Shown here: piece by piece, positions 14,643 to 20,958 of the stretch | Position numbering within the stretch: the first letter of the stretch is position 1 | Layout: every line of letters begins with the position of its first letter | From: an uncultured Acetatifactor sp. | GTDB lineage: Bacteria > Bacillota > Clostridia > Lachnospirales > Lachnospiraceae | Length of the DNA: 22,841 nucleotides | Reading direction: 5' to 3' | NCBI GenBank assembly: GCA_910580225.1 | Contig: CAJTXE010000001.1 | Coordinates: 164,884 to 187,724 of the forward strand | The notes under the pieces: model-generated | Seen by the model: only the letters and a program-made list of their open reading frames with translations | The model's database searches: none | Told to the model about the DNA's origin: nothing | Position numbers and translations under genes: made by a program

Positions 14643-15674
14643 ATGAATCAGAAAATGGGAAGAGCCAGTATAAAGCCGGAACGGCCGGTCTATATTCTGA
14701 ACAGTGCCAGCATTGTGGGCACCAAGGAGGCAGAAGGGCCGTTGGGGCTGTTATTTGACAGAGTCGGCGAGAATGACATGTTCGGCTGTAAAACCTGGGA
14801 GGAGGCGGAAAGCGCGCTTCAGAAGGAGGCGGTAGGCATGGCATTGGATAAGGCAGGCGTTTCCCCCGAGGAGGTATCTTTTGTCTTTGCGGGCGATTTG
14901 TTAGGGCAGTCTATGGCAACATCTTTTGGTATATCTTCCTACCAGATTCCCCTGTTTGGCGTATATGGGGCCTGCTCCACCTGCGGAGAAGCTCTGGCAC
15001 TGGGGGCAATCAGCATCGCGGGAGGATTTGCGGACAAAGTTGTAAGTGTTACGTCCAGTCATTTTGCCAGTGCGGAGAAGGAATTTCGCTTTCCTCTGGA
15101 GTACGGAAATCAGCGGCCGCTTTCGGCCAGCTGGACTGTTACAGGAAGCGGGGCCTTTGTATTGGGCAGTGACATGTTCTGCGCCGGCGGAAAGGCCCGG
15201 GCAAAGATTACGGGGATGACAGTGGGGAAGGTGGTGGATTACGGTCTCAAGGATTCTATGAACATGGGGGCCTGTATGGCGCCTGCGGCTGCTTCCACGC
15301 TGGAACAGCATTTTGCGGACTTTGCCGTCAGCCCCCGGGAGTATGACAAGATCATCACAGGCGACCTGGGAAAAGTGGGGCAGCGGGTATTGATTGACCT
15401 GCTCCGGGACAGGGGCTACGATATTTCCGAACAGCACATGGACTGCGGGCTGGAAATCTATGACGGGGAGTCCCAGGATACGCATGCGGGGGGAAGCGGC
15501 TGCGGGTGCAGTGCTGTCACACTGTCTGCCTATATCCTGAAGCAGCTTCAGGAGGAAAATTGGAAGAAAGTGCTTTTTATGCCTACAGGTGCACTCCTGA
15601 GTAAGACCAGTTTCAATGAGGGCATGAGTGTGCCGGGGATCGCACATGGGGTGGTGATCGAGACTGCTTCATAA
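14643..15674 (+). CDS. spoVAD: stage V sporulation protein AD
   Basis: SpoVAD is a thiolase-fold protein of the SpoVA complex, which moves dipicolinic acid into the forespore during sporulation and out at germination; 343 residues, the family's usual size. Recognisable stretches are NSASIVGTKEAEGPLG near the start, FVFAGDLLGQ, FGVYGACSTCGEALALGA, WTVTGSGAFVLG, and HAGGSGCGCSAV towards the end. GGAGGG lies just upstream of the ATG at 14643. In B. subtilis spoVAC-D-EB are consecutive. Here the upstream neighbour is the SH3 protein, the downstream one is a zinc-ribbon gene, and spoVAE sits 2.2 kb away. A sigma-G-like promoter precedes it. This gene is strong evidence that the organism forms spores. 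Confidence 0.95.
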   Translation: MNQKMGRASIKPERPVYILNSASIVGTKEAEGPLGLLFDRVGENDMFGCKTWEEAESALQKEAVGMALDKAGVSPEEVSFVFAGDLLGQSMATSFGISSYQIPLFGVYGACSTCGEALALGAISIAGGFADKVVSVTSSHFASAEKEFRFPLEYGNQRPLSASWTVTGSGAFVLGSDMFCAGGKARAKITGMTVGKVVDYGLKDSMNMGACMAPAAASTLEQHFADFAVSPREYDKIITGDLGKVGQRVLIDLLRDRGYDISEQHMDCGLEIYDGESQDTHAGGSGCGCSAVTLSAYILKQLQEENWKKVLFMPTGALLSKTSFNEGMSVPGIAHGVVIETAS

Positions 15675-15724
15675 AGATTTCATAAAGAATACAGCTCTTT
15701 TTCCTTTTTTAATGGGATGGGATA

Positions 15725-15805
15725 TGGTATAATAAGCTTATGTTTCCTTATTTATCAGTTTGCACTTCTGCAGCGGCGGGGCCGTAGGGATTCTACTGCC
15801 GCTGC
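15725..15805 (+). promoter_or_regulatory. promoter and leader hairpin of the zinc-ribbon gene
   Basis: An extended -10, TGGTATAAT (15725-15733), has no good -35. The leader then contains a perfect 8-bp inverted repeat, GCAGCGGC (15770-15777) and GCCGCTGC (15798-15805), extended by a wobble pair. It is followed by only GTTT, so it is not a typical terminator. The leader to the ATG at 15845 is about 105 bases. Confidence 0.5.
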
Positions 15806-15844
15806 GTTTCTACATACAATAATAAAAGAAAAGAGGTTAACAAA

Positions 15845-16357
15845 ATGGCAAGTTGGACCGAGAAATTGAACCAGATGACACAGAATGCGATTTCCAAGAG
15901 CAAAGAGGTTGCGGGTGTGACCAAACTCAATCTGGAGATCAGTACCCTGAATCAGAATATCAAAAATATTCAGACCGAAGTAGGTGCGTATGTTCTGGAG
16001 AACGGACTTTTGAAGGAAGATGCTTCGGTAGTGGAGTGGGCATCCAAAGTGGCATCCCTGAAGGCAGAGATTGAGGCAAACAGTGAGAAGATTCATGACC
16101 TGAAGAATATCAGCATCTGTCCGGGCTGCGGCGCAGAGGTATCCAGAACCAGCAAATTCTGTGACAAATGCGGTACGGCGATTGTGGTGAAAGTTTCAGA
16201 CCCGGTAGAGCCGGATGAAGTGGTAGTGGATACAAGCTACAGCGCTGCAGGACAGGAGGCAGAAAACGCGCCGGAAACGGAATCTGCATCGGAAGAGGTG
16301 CAGAATGCTGATACCGGGGCCTGCACGGAATGCGGAAACGGTGAGAAGGAGGAATAG
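15845..16357 (+). CDS. zinc-ribbon protein with N-terminal coiled coil
   Basis: A 170-residue soluble protein. Residues 1-90 are charged and heptad-like (LNLEISTLNQNIKNIQTEV, then VASLKAEIEANSEKIHDL), suggesting a coiled coil. A zinc ribbon follows: CPGC at 92-95 and CDKC at 106-109. The C-terminal 60 residues are acidic and low-complexity, ending with an extra CTEC pair near residue 163 that could form part of a second metal site. Proteins of this layout are common in Lachnospiraceae; their function is unknown to me. AAGAGG precedes the ATG. It is first in a run of four same-strand genes (zinc ribbon, 82-residue protein, ridA, AroK-like). Confidence 0.8.
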   Translation: MASWTEKLNQMTQNAISKSKEVAGVTKLNLEISTLNQNIKNIQTEVGAYVLENGLLKEDASVVEWASKVASLKAEIEANSEKIHDLKNISICPGCGAEVSRTSKFCDKCGTAIVVKVSDPVEPDEVVVDTSYSAAGQEAENAPETESASEEVQNADTGACTECGNGEKEE

Positions 16358-16425
16358 ATTTCCGAATTTTTTGCAGAACCAGCGTATTTAATAAAAGAAT
16401 ATGAGCGGAAAAGAGGGGAAGCGCT

Positions 16426-16674
16426 TTGCGGAAAATGGAATTTAAAATGGAACGGCCGGGTCTTTTAAAGGCCGGGGACAGGATTACAGTGACAGAAGGG
16501 CTGCTTCCCAGCAATTATTATTATACGATAGACCCCGCCTATGCTATGTCCGGAAATATTCCCTTCCGATATCGTTTGAAGAGCCGGCAGGGGGTGGTTA
16601 CGGATGTGGTGGAGAATGCGAGAGGGTTTTATGTGACTGCGGAGTTTGATGAACCGGAAGTGGATATGAAATGA
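16426..16674 (+). CDS. 82-residue protein of unknown function
   Basis: A small basic-then-acidic protein, MRKMEFKMERPGLLKAG..., with no membrane segment or signal. The alternation of short hydrophobic and charged stretches (GDRITVTEG, YRLKSRQGVVTDVVENARG, FYVTAEFDE) suggests a small beta-barrel-like fold. The start is TTG at 16426: AGGGG lies seven bases upstream, whereas the ATG at 16435 is too far from it. It lies 68 bases after the zinc-ribbon gene and 30 before ridA, so it is probably part of that operon. Not recognised. Confidence 0.7.
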   Translation: MRKMEFKMERPGLLKAGDRITVTEGLLPSNYYYTIDPAYAMSGNIPFRYRLKSRQGVVTDVVENARGFYVTAEFDEPEVDMK

Positions 16675-16704
16675 ATCAAATTATGAAGAAAAGAGGACAG
16701 AGAG

Positions 16705-17079
16705 ATGTTACGTAAAATTGCAACAGATAAGGCGCCTGCAGCGATCGGACCTTATTCCCAGGGTATCATTGTAAACGGAATGTTGTTTGCATCGGGGCAG
16801 ATTCCCATTAACCCGGCCACTGGCAATGTGGAAGGGGAGGATATCACGGCACAGGCGGAGCTGGTGATGAAAAACGTGGGCGCTCTGCTGGCAGAGGCCG
16901 GGACAGACTATACGAAGGTCTTCAAGACAACCTGTTTCCTGGCAGATATGGGAGATTTTGCCGCATTTAATGAAGTATATGCCAGATATTTCACCGAGAA
17001 GCCGGCCAGAAGCTGCGTGGCGGTCAAAACTCTGCCGAAAAATGTCCTGTGTGAGGTCGAGGTCATGGCAGAGGTATGA
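16705..17079 (+). CDS. ridA: RidA-family reactive intermediate/imine deaminase
   Basis: RidA hydrolyses reactive enamine/imine intermediates such as 2-aminoacrylate formed by PLP enzymes; a cytosolic trimer. The 124-residue length is typical. Signature stretches are APAAIGPYSQGIIVNGMLF near the start, SGQIPINPATG, and PARSCVAVKTLPKN with the conserved carboxylate-binding Arg at 102, then the closing EVEVMAEV with the conserved Glu. Its stop overlaps the start of the AroK-like gene by four bases (ATGA at 17076-17079), implying translational coupling. A modest GAGGA site precedes the ATG. Confidence 0.94.
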   Translation: MLRKIATDKAPAAIGPYSQGIIVNGMLFASGQIPINPATGNVEGEDITAQAELVMKNVGALLAEAGTDYTKVFKTTCFLADMGDFAAFNEVYARYFTEKPARSCVAVKTLPKNVLCEVEVMAEV

Positions 17080-17582
17080 AGAAAGACAATATTGTGCTGA
17101 TCGGCATGCCCGGAGCTGGTAAAAGTACCGTGGGTGTGGTTCTGGCGAAGCGTCTTGGGTTCCGCTTTGTGGATTCGGATCTGGTAATTCAGGAGAAACA
17201 TGACAGGCTGTTGCACGAGCTCATAGAGGAATATGGAGTGGAGGGCTTTTGGAAGATTGAAAATGATGTAAATGCCTCTCTGAACCAGCGAAAGAGCGTC
17301 ATTGCAACTGGAGGGAGTGTCATTTACGGAAACGATGCCATGGAGCATCTGAGGGCGATCGGCACAGTGGTCTATCTACAGCTTCCCTATGAGGAGGTTG
17401 CCGATCGTCTGGGAGATCTGAATGCCAGAGGTGTCACCCTGCAGGAGGGTCAGACCCTGAGGGATTTGTACGACGAACGGGTTCCCCTCTATGAAAAATA
17501 CGCGCACAGAGTGATTGACTGCCATAATAAGCGGATCCGGGAGATCGTGGAGGAGGCAGCAGCTTTTCAAGGAAGGATATAA
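17076..17582 (+). CDS. shikimate kinase-family protein (AroK-like, divergent pocket)
   Basis: A 168-residue P-loop kinase with the shikimate kinase layout: Walker A GMPGAGKST (Lys16), the DSD motif at 33-35, a lid Arg in NARGVTL, and ERVPLYEKYA near 130-140. In M. tuberculosis AroK, shikimate is held by Asp34, Arg58, Gly79-81 and Arg136. Here the Arg58 site reads FWKIE (Trp59) instead of FRxxE, and the GGG loop reads GGS (79-81). The lid RPLL motif is also changed. ATP binding looks intact but substrate choice may differ, so I withhold the gene symbol; an automatic annotation would probably say shikimate kinase. No other aromatic-pathway gene is nearby. It overlaps ridA by four bases. Confidence 0.75.
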   Translation: MKKDNIVLIGMPGAGKSTVGVVLAKRLGFRFVDSDLVIQEKHDRLLHELIEEYGVEGFWKIENDVNASLNQRKSVIATGGSVIYGNDAMEHLRAIGTVVYLQLPYEEVADRLGDLNARGVTLQEGQTLRDLYDERVPLYEKYAHRVIDCHNKRIREIVEEAAAFQGRI

Positions 17583-17872
17583 GCAGAGGGGCTTTGTTCA
17601 AAAGAGAATGACGGAATCCTTGAAAACCGGACGGTATTATAAACGGACCCATACATAATATTTGAAATTTGACAGATACTATTGTCAGAAAGTGTCCTGT
17701 AGTTGTTCTGGCACTTCCCGCTTCACAGATGGAAAGTGCCGGATTTTTCATCCCCTGGGATAAGGCCGCCGACTGTAATCCGTTTTCGGTAAGGCAGAAA
17801 AGGCCTGTGAGTTGGATACAGACGGTACACCGGATTGGAGGGATGAGACAGGATGGATAAGGAGTCAGTCAG
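17583..17872. promoter_or_regulatory. 290-bp structured intergenic region before spoVAE
   Basis: No convincing gene here. It contains CATAATA (17654-17660), a perfect sigma-G-type -10 but without a matching -35, and an inverted repeat TGACA/TGTCA around 17669-17686. A 10-bp hairpin with a short T-run lies at 17707-17748. A 130-base GC-rich leader-like stretch follows before a GGAG site at 17861-17864. Its parts look structured but match no riboswitch I can name. Confidence 0.35.
17707..17748 (+). terminator. possible intrinsic terminator after the AroK-like gene
   Basis: TCTGGCACTT pairs with AAGTGCCGGA (one wobble) around a 17-base loop, followed directly by TTTTTC. The stem is good, the T-run is short and the loop is long. 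It would separate the ridA/AroK-like unit from spoVAE, or act as an attenuator if a promoter lies at about 17650. Confidence 0.4.
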
Positions 17873-18232
17873 ATGATGGATTATGTAAATGCTTTTTGGG
17901 TAGGCGGCCTGATCTGCGCACTGGTACAGATTTTGATGGAAAAGACGAAATTGATGCCTGGGCGTATCATGGTATTGCTGGTAGTGACAGGGGCGGTTTT
18001 GGGGGCGCTGGGATGGTATGAGCCGTTTCAGGAGTTTGCTGGTGCCGGTGCAGGAGTTCCTTTGCTTGGTTTCGGAAATGTATTGATGAAGGGTGTCAAG
18101 GAAGCTGTGGACGAACAGGGACTTTTGGGGCTGTTCGCCGGCGGATTTAAGGCGGGGGCAGTAGGGACTGCGGCAGCATTGATTTTCGGTTACCTGGCCA
18201 GTCTGATATTCCGGCCGAAAATGAAGGGATAA
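17873..18232 (+). CDS. spoVAE: stage V sporulation protein AE (SpoVAEB type)
   Basis: A 119-residue membrane protein (SpoVAEB of B. subtilis is 116), with three or four helices and a central amphipathic part. Recognisable blocks are MDYVNAFWVGGLICALVQI, LMPGRIMVLLVVTGAVLGAL, GAGVPLLGFGNVLMKGVKEA and GLFAGGFKAGAVGTAAA. SpoVAE acts with SpoVAC and SpoVAD in dipicolinate transport in the forespore inner membrane. GGAG lies eight bases before the ATG at 17873. It is not adjacent to spoVAD, and no spoVAC is present in the window. Its TAA stop is immediately followed, with no gap, by the stop of the converging DUF5721-like gene. Confidence 0.93.
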   Translation: MMDYVNAFWVGGLICALVQILMEKTKLMPGRIMVLLVVTGAVLGALGWYEPFQEFAGAGAGVPLLGFGNVLMKGVKEAVDEQGLLGLFAGGFKAGAVGTAAALIFGYLASLIFRPKMKG

Positions 18233-18733
18233 CTATAGCTCCTCATACTCGATGCCTTTACCATCCAGATATTTTCTCATGGCCCGGTCCCAGATGGCGT
18301 CCGGTTCTTTGGACAGGAGGAAGGTATGGTATGCGGTTCCGGTGGTGAGCATGGCTTTGGATCCGTCATAACGGATGTTGATGGCCAGTGCTCTGATCTC
18401 AGAAGGGGCCACATCACAGTTTTCCTTTTCCAGCAGGGCAGCAGCTTTTTCAGGCATCAGATGCAGTACAAATCGGAAGAACAGGGGGGTGCGTTTCCCT
18501 TTCATCAGGTTAAAACACAGCCCTTTCAGTTCTCCCCAGGGGCGGAATTCCCGGATCTGATCTGACGACAAATTGTCATCATCGTCGTAGAATTCTTTGT
18601 TCACATGTCCGTCGATGGTAAAGGTGCTGGCGGTGCTGATGACAGCTTCCTCCAGCAGAAAAGGTTCAAACGTATCTGCTACCAGCAAGTGGTTCATAAA
18701 TTGTTTCATGGAAGTAATCTGTAAGGCGATCAT
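18233..18733 (-). CDS. DUF5721-like cytosolic protein
   Basis: A 166-residue soluble protein with no signal or membrane helix. It opens MIALQITSMKQFMNHLLV and contains FRPWGELKGLCFNLMKGKRTP and then LFFRFVLHL in the middle. Towards the end it has IRALAINIRYDGSKAMLTTG. I associate this layout with DUF5721, a Lachnospiraceae family of unknown function, but the match is from memory. The ATG at 18731-18733 has AAGGA eight bases upstream and a strong promoter at 18765-18793. It converges on spoVAE with abutting stops and is divergent from cls. Confidence 0.75.
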   Translation of the reverse strand: MIALQITSMKQFMNHLLVADTFEPFLLEEAVISTASTFTIDGHVNKEFYDDDDNLSSDQIREFRPWGELKGLCFNLMKGKRTPLFFRFVLHLMPEKAAALLEKENCDVAPSEIRALAINIRYDGSKAMLTTGTAYHTFLLSKEPDAIWDRAMRKYLDGKGIEYEEL

Positions 18734-18764
18734 AGAGTTTTCCTTCTTTCTTATTCCTCATTTG

Positions 18765-18793
18765 ATTATAACAAAGGTTTGCAGAATGGTCAA
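18765..18793 (-). promoter_or_regulatory. strong sigma-A promoter for the DUF5721-like gene
   Basis: On the minus strand: TTGACC (18788-18793), a 17-base spacer, and TATAAT (18765-18770) preceded by TGT. This is near consensus at both boxes plus an extended -10, the best promoter in the window. Confidence 0.75.
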
Positions 18794-18843
18794 TATTGGT
18801 ATTTTTTCACATATGTCCTGTTGGAACTGTTGCAATTCACTGA

Positions 18844-18907
18844 TAGCAAAAAGGACATTGCTGTGGTATAATGACCATATTCCAGGCATAAACGGGCTGT
18901 ATGGTCA
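18844..18907 (+). promoter_or_regulatory. cls promoter with inverted repeat at the transcription start
   Basis: An extended -10, TGGTATAAT (18864-18872), has a weak -35, TAGCAA (18844-18849), at 17-base spacing. An 8-bp perfect inverted repeat, TGACCATA (18872-18879) and TATGGTCA (18900-18907), spans the predicted start site, as expected for an operator or a 5' hairpin. The rest of the 18734-19016 gap holds the divergent promoter and a small CAGGC/GCCTG hairpin near 18971-18985. Confidence 0.5.
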
Positions 18908-19016
18908 TCAGCCATATGTTATTGTGTGCACATGTAAAATGCGACAATACGTATAGAAAATACAGGAAGTCAGGCGGTCAGCCTGCTGTGAGACAAAAGA
19001 GAAAGAGAGGTTCCGG

Positions 19017-20597
19017 ATGCAGAATGATGAAAAGAAGCGTATGGGGATACGCTTGCTGAAAAAAGGACAAAAGGGTATAATTCATGCAGTTTTCAGCCGT
19101 ATGGGTTTATTTTTGTTGCTGTTGTTGCTGCAGGCGGCGTTTTTGGTGTTTGGTTTTCAGTGGTTTAAGGAATTCCGCCCCCATTTCTTTGGAGCAGCTG
19201 CAATGCTTTCTGTGGCTATGGTGCTGTATCTGCTGAACAGCCCCATTGATCCCACTGCCAAGATCACATGGCTGGTGATCGTGATGCTGACGCCTGTGTT
19301 TGGAGCGTTACTGTATCTATATACGCAGCTGGATATCGGTCATCGGGCACTGAAGGCACGATTCAGTCAGATTATTGATCTGACACGGCAGGATATCCCG
19401 CAGTCAGAGGGGGTATTCCGGTCCCTGGAGGAAGAAGACCCAGGTGCGGCAGCCCTGGTTCGCTATATCGGCCGGAGCAGCTGCCACCCGGTGTATGACA
19501 GGACTGAGGTGACCTATTTTCCGCTGGGGGAGGACAAATTTGCCGAGATGCTGAGACAGCTGGAGAAAGCGGAACATTTTATTTTCCTGGAGTATTTCAT
19601 TGTCAGCGAAGGTTTGATGTGGGGAGAGGTTCTGGAGATTCTGGTTCGTAAGGCACAGGAAGGAGTGGATGTGCGGCTGATGTATGACGGCACCTGCGAA
19701 TTTGCCCTTTTGCCCCATAAATACCTGAAGCTTTTGCGGGAGAGGGGGATTCAGTGCAAAGTGTTTTCACCGGTATCTCCTTTTATATCCACTCATTATA
19801 ATTATCGGGACCATCGGAAAATTCTGGTGATTGACGGCCATACGGCATTTAATGGCGGCATCAATCTCTCCGATGAATACATCAATCGTGTCCGGCGGTT
19901 TGGGCATTGGAAAGATACTGCGGTTATGCTGAAGGGGGAGGCGGTGAAAAGCTTCACCCTGATGTTTCTGCAGATGTGGAATATTGACGAGAGAACCATG
20001 GAATTCGGGAAAAACCTGGTGTATCCTGCTTCTTGCAAGGAAAATGCCAGGGGATATGTGGTACCTTACGGAGACTGCCCGCTGGATGAGGACAGGGTGG
20101 GAGAGCGTGTCTACATGGATATTCTGAACCGTGCCATAAAATATGTACATATTATGACGCCCTATCTGATTTTGGACGGGGAAATGGAAGGAGCTCTGAA
20201 ATATGCTGCGGAACGGGGGGTGGAGGTGGCGCTGGTTCTGCCTGGAATCCCGGATAAAAAGCTGCCATATGCCCTGGCTAAGACGCATTATCCCTCGCTG
20301 CTGGAGTCCGGAGTGAAAATCTATGAATATACACCGGGTTTTGTCCATGCCAAGGTTTTTGTCAGTGACCATAGGGAGGCGGTGGTGGGAACCATTAATC
20401 TGGATTACCGCAGCCTGTATCACCATTTTGAGTGCGCTACTTATATGTATGGCACAGACTGCATTTCCGATATTGAAGCGGATTTTCAGGATATGTTGCC
20501 CAAATGCCGCCGCGTGACACCAGAGACGGTTCAGAGAGAGAAATGGACCGTGAAACTGACAGGAGTGTTGATGAAAGCGGCGTCTCCGCTTTTATAA
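19017..20597 (+). CDS. cls: cardiolipin synthase
   Basis: A phospholipase D-superfamily enzyme that condenses phosphatidylglycerol into cardiolipin at the inner membrane; 526 residues. A basic N-terminus is followed by three membrane segments (about 28-105: GLFLLLLLLQAAFLVFGF, AAMLSVAMVLYLLNS, TWLVIVMLTPVFGALLYL). Two HKD motifs follow: HRKILVID with His266 (then FNGGINLSDEYI) and HAKVFVSD with His444 (then VGTINLDYRSL). Both catalytic sets are intact. The start has GAGAGAGG upstream. The gene is monocistronic, with a dyad-marked promoter. It belongs with plsC in envelope lipid synthesis but is not linked to it by transcription. Confidence 0.95.
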   Translation: MQNDEKKRMGIRLLKKGQKGIIHAVFSRMGLFLLLLLLQAAFLVFGFQWFKEFRPHFFGAAAMLSVAMVLYLLNSPIDPTAKITWLVIVMLTPVFGALLYLYTQLDIGHRALKARFSQIIDLTRQDIPQSEGVFRSLEEEDPGAAALVRYIGRSSCHPVYDRTEVTYFPLGEDKFAEMLRQLEKAEHFIFLEYFIVSEGLMWGEVLEILVRKAQEGVDVRLMYDGTCEFALLPHKYLKLLRERGIQCKVFSPVSPFISTHYNYRDHRKILVIDGHTAFNGGINLSDEYINRVRRFGHWKDTAVMLKGEAVKSFTLMFLQMWNIDERTMEFGKNLVYPASCKENARGYVVPYGDCPLDEDRVGERVYMDILNRAIKYVHIMTPYLILDGEMEGALKYAAERGVEVALVLPGIPDKKLPYALAKTHYPSLLESGVKIYEYTPGFVHAKVFVSDHREAVVGTINLDYRSLYHHFECATYMYGTDCISDIEADFQDMLPKCRRVTPETVQREKWTVKLTGVLMKAASPLL

Positions 20598-20707
20598 AAA
20601 GGAAAGCTTTCAGTGAGCCGGCACAGGGAAGAAGGAAGCGGGGCAGAGCGGAAACGGAAATGGCAGGCAGGAGAATTGTATCATTGGCAGCGCAGACACA
20701 TGAAGAA

Positions 20708-20751
20708 TGTATAATTATGCATAAAATACATAATATTTGTATAAAAATAAA
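20708..20751 (+). promoter_or_regulatory. cluster of ARG-box-like sites (candidate ArgR operator)
   Basis: Three sites resemble the ARG box TGAATAATTATTCA: TGTATAATTATGCA (20708-20721, 12 of 14 matching), the overlapping TGCATAAAATACAT (20718-20731), and TGTATAAAAATAAA (20738-20751). Their starts are 10 and 20 bases apart, so they lie on one face of the helix. ArgR binds tandem ARG boxes to repress arginine biosynthesis, and the next gene is argC. Confidence 0.6.
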
Positions 20752-20757
20752 AAATAG

Positions 20758-20785
20758 TAGACTTTTATGCAAAACGTGTTATACT
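20758..20785 (+). promoter_or_regulatory. argC promoter
   Basis: TAGACT (20758-20763), a 16-base spacer, and TATACT (20780-20785) preceded by TGT (extended -10). Transcription would start near 20792. The ARG-box-like sites end six bases upstream of the -35. Confidence 0.6.
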
Positions 20786-20802
20786 GACATAAAGTACCCC
20801 AC

Positions 20803-20836
20803 AGCAGGCTGAAACAGAACAGGATTTGAGCCTGCT
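20803..20836 (+). other. hairpin near the 5' end of the argC leader
   Basis: A perfect 8-bp stem, AGCAGGCT (20803-20810) with AGCCTGCT (20829-20836), surrounds an 18-base loop and is followed by six A and four T. It is placed about 10 bases into the predicted transcript. It lacks a T-run directly after the stem, so it may stabilise the RNA or belong to a larger structure. Confidence 0.45.
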
Positions 20837-20958
20837 AAAAAATTTTGGGCGGAGAATCTGTTTGAAGACAGTGTCTGGCAATCAGGCAATAGATCATAAG
20901 GATTTCCCGGTAAAGCGGATGGGGGCTTCGGATGGCGGGACGAAAGTGAGGAGAAGAG

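Larger units (their letters stand above)
20598..20958. other. 361-bp intergenic region upstream of argC
   Basis: The first 100 bases after cls hold no gene I believe in, only a GAAAGCTTTC palindrome close to the cls stop and no clear terminator. From 20708 comes a sharply AT-rich block with ARG-box-like sites, then the argC promoter, then a leader of about 165 bases with one hairpin. Confidence 0.6.

Noticed and set aside
15684..15710. Intrinsic terminator after spoVAD
   Set aside because: AAAGA/TCTTT is only a 5-bp, A/T-rich stem. The T-rich run that follows is suggestive but broken by CC, so the call is too weak.
17669..17860. Short 63-codon frame and a partial cobalamin-riboswitch resemblance in the spoVAE leader
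   Set aside because: The frame needs a non-ATG start and has no ribosome site or family motif. The riboswitch resemblance covers only one block, and the B12-box region is too divergent.
20504..20812. 102-codon frame overlapping the end of cls and the ARG-box region
   Set aside because: It is out of frame with cls, Arg/Lys-rich, and runs through the promoter and operator sequences of argC.
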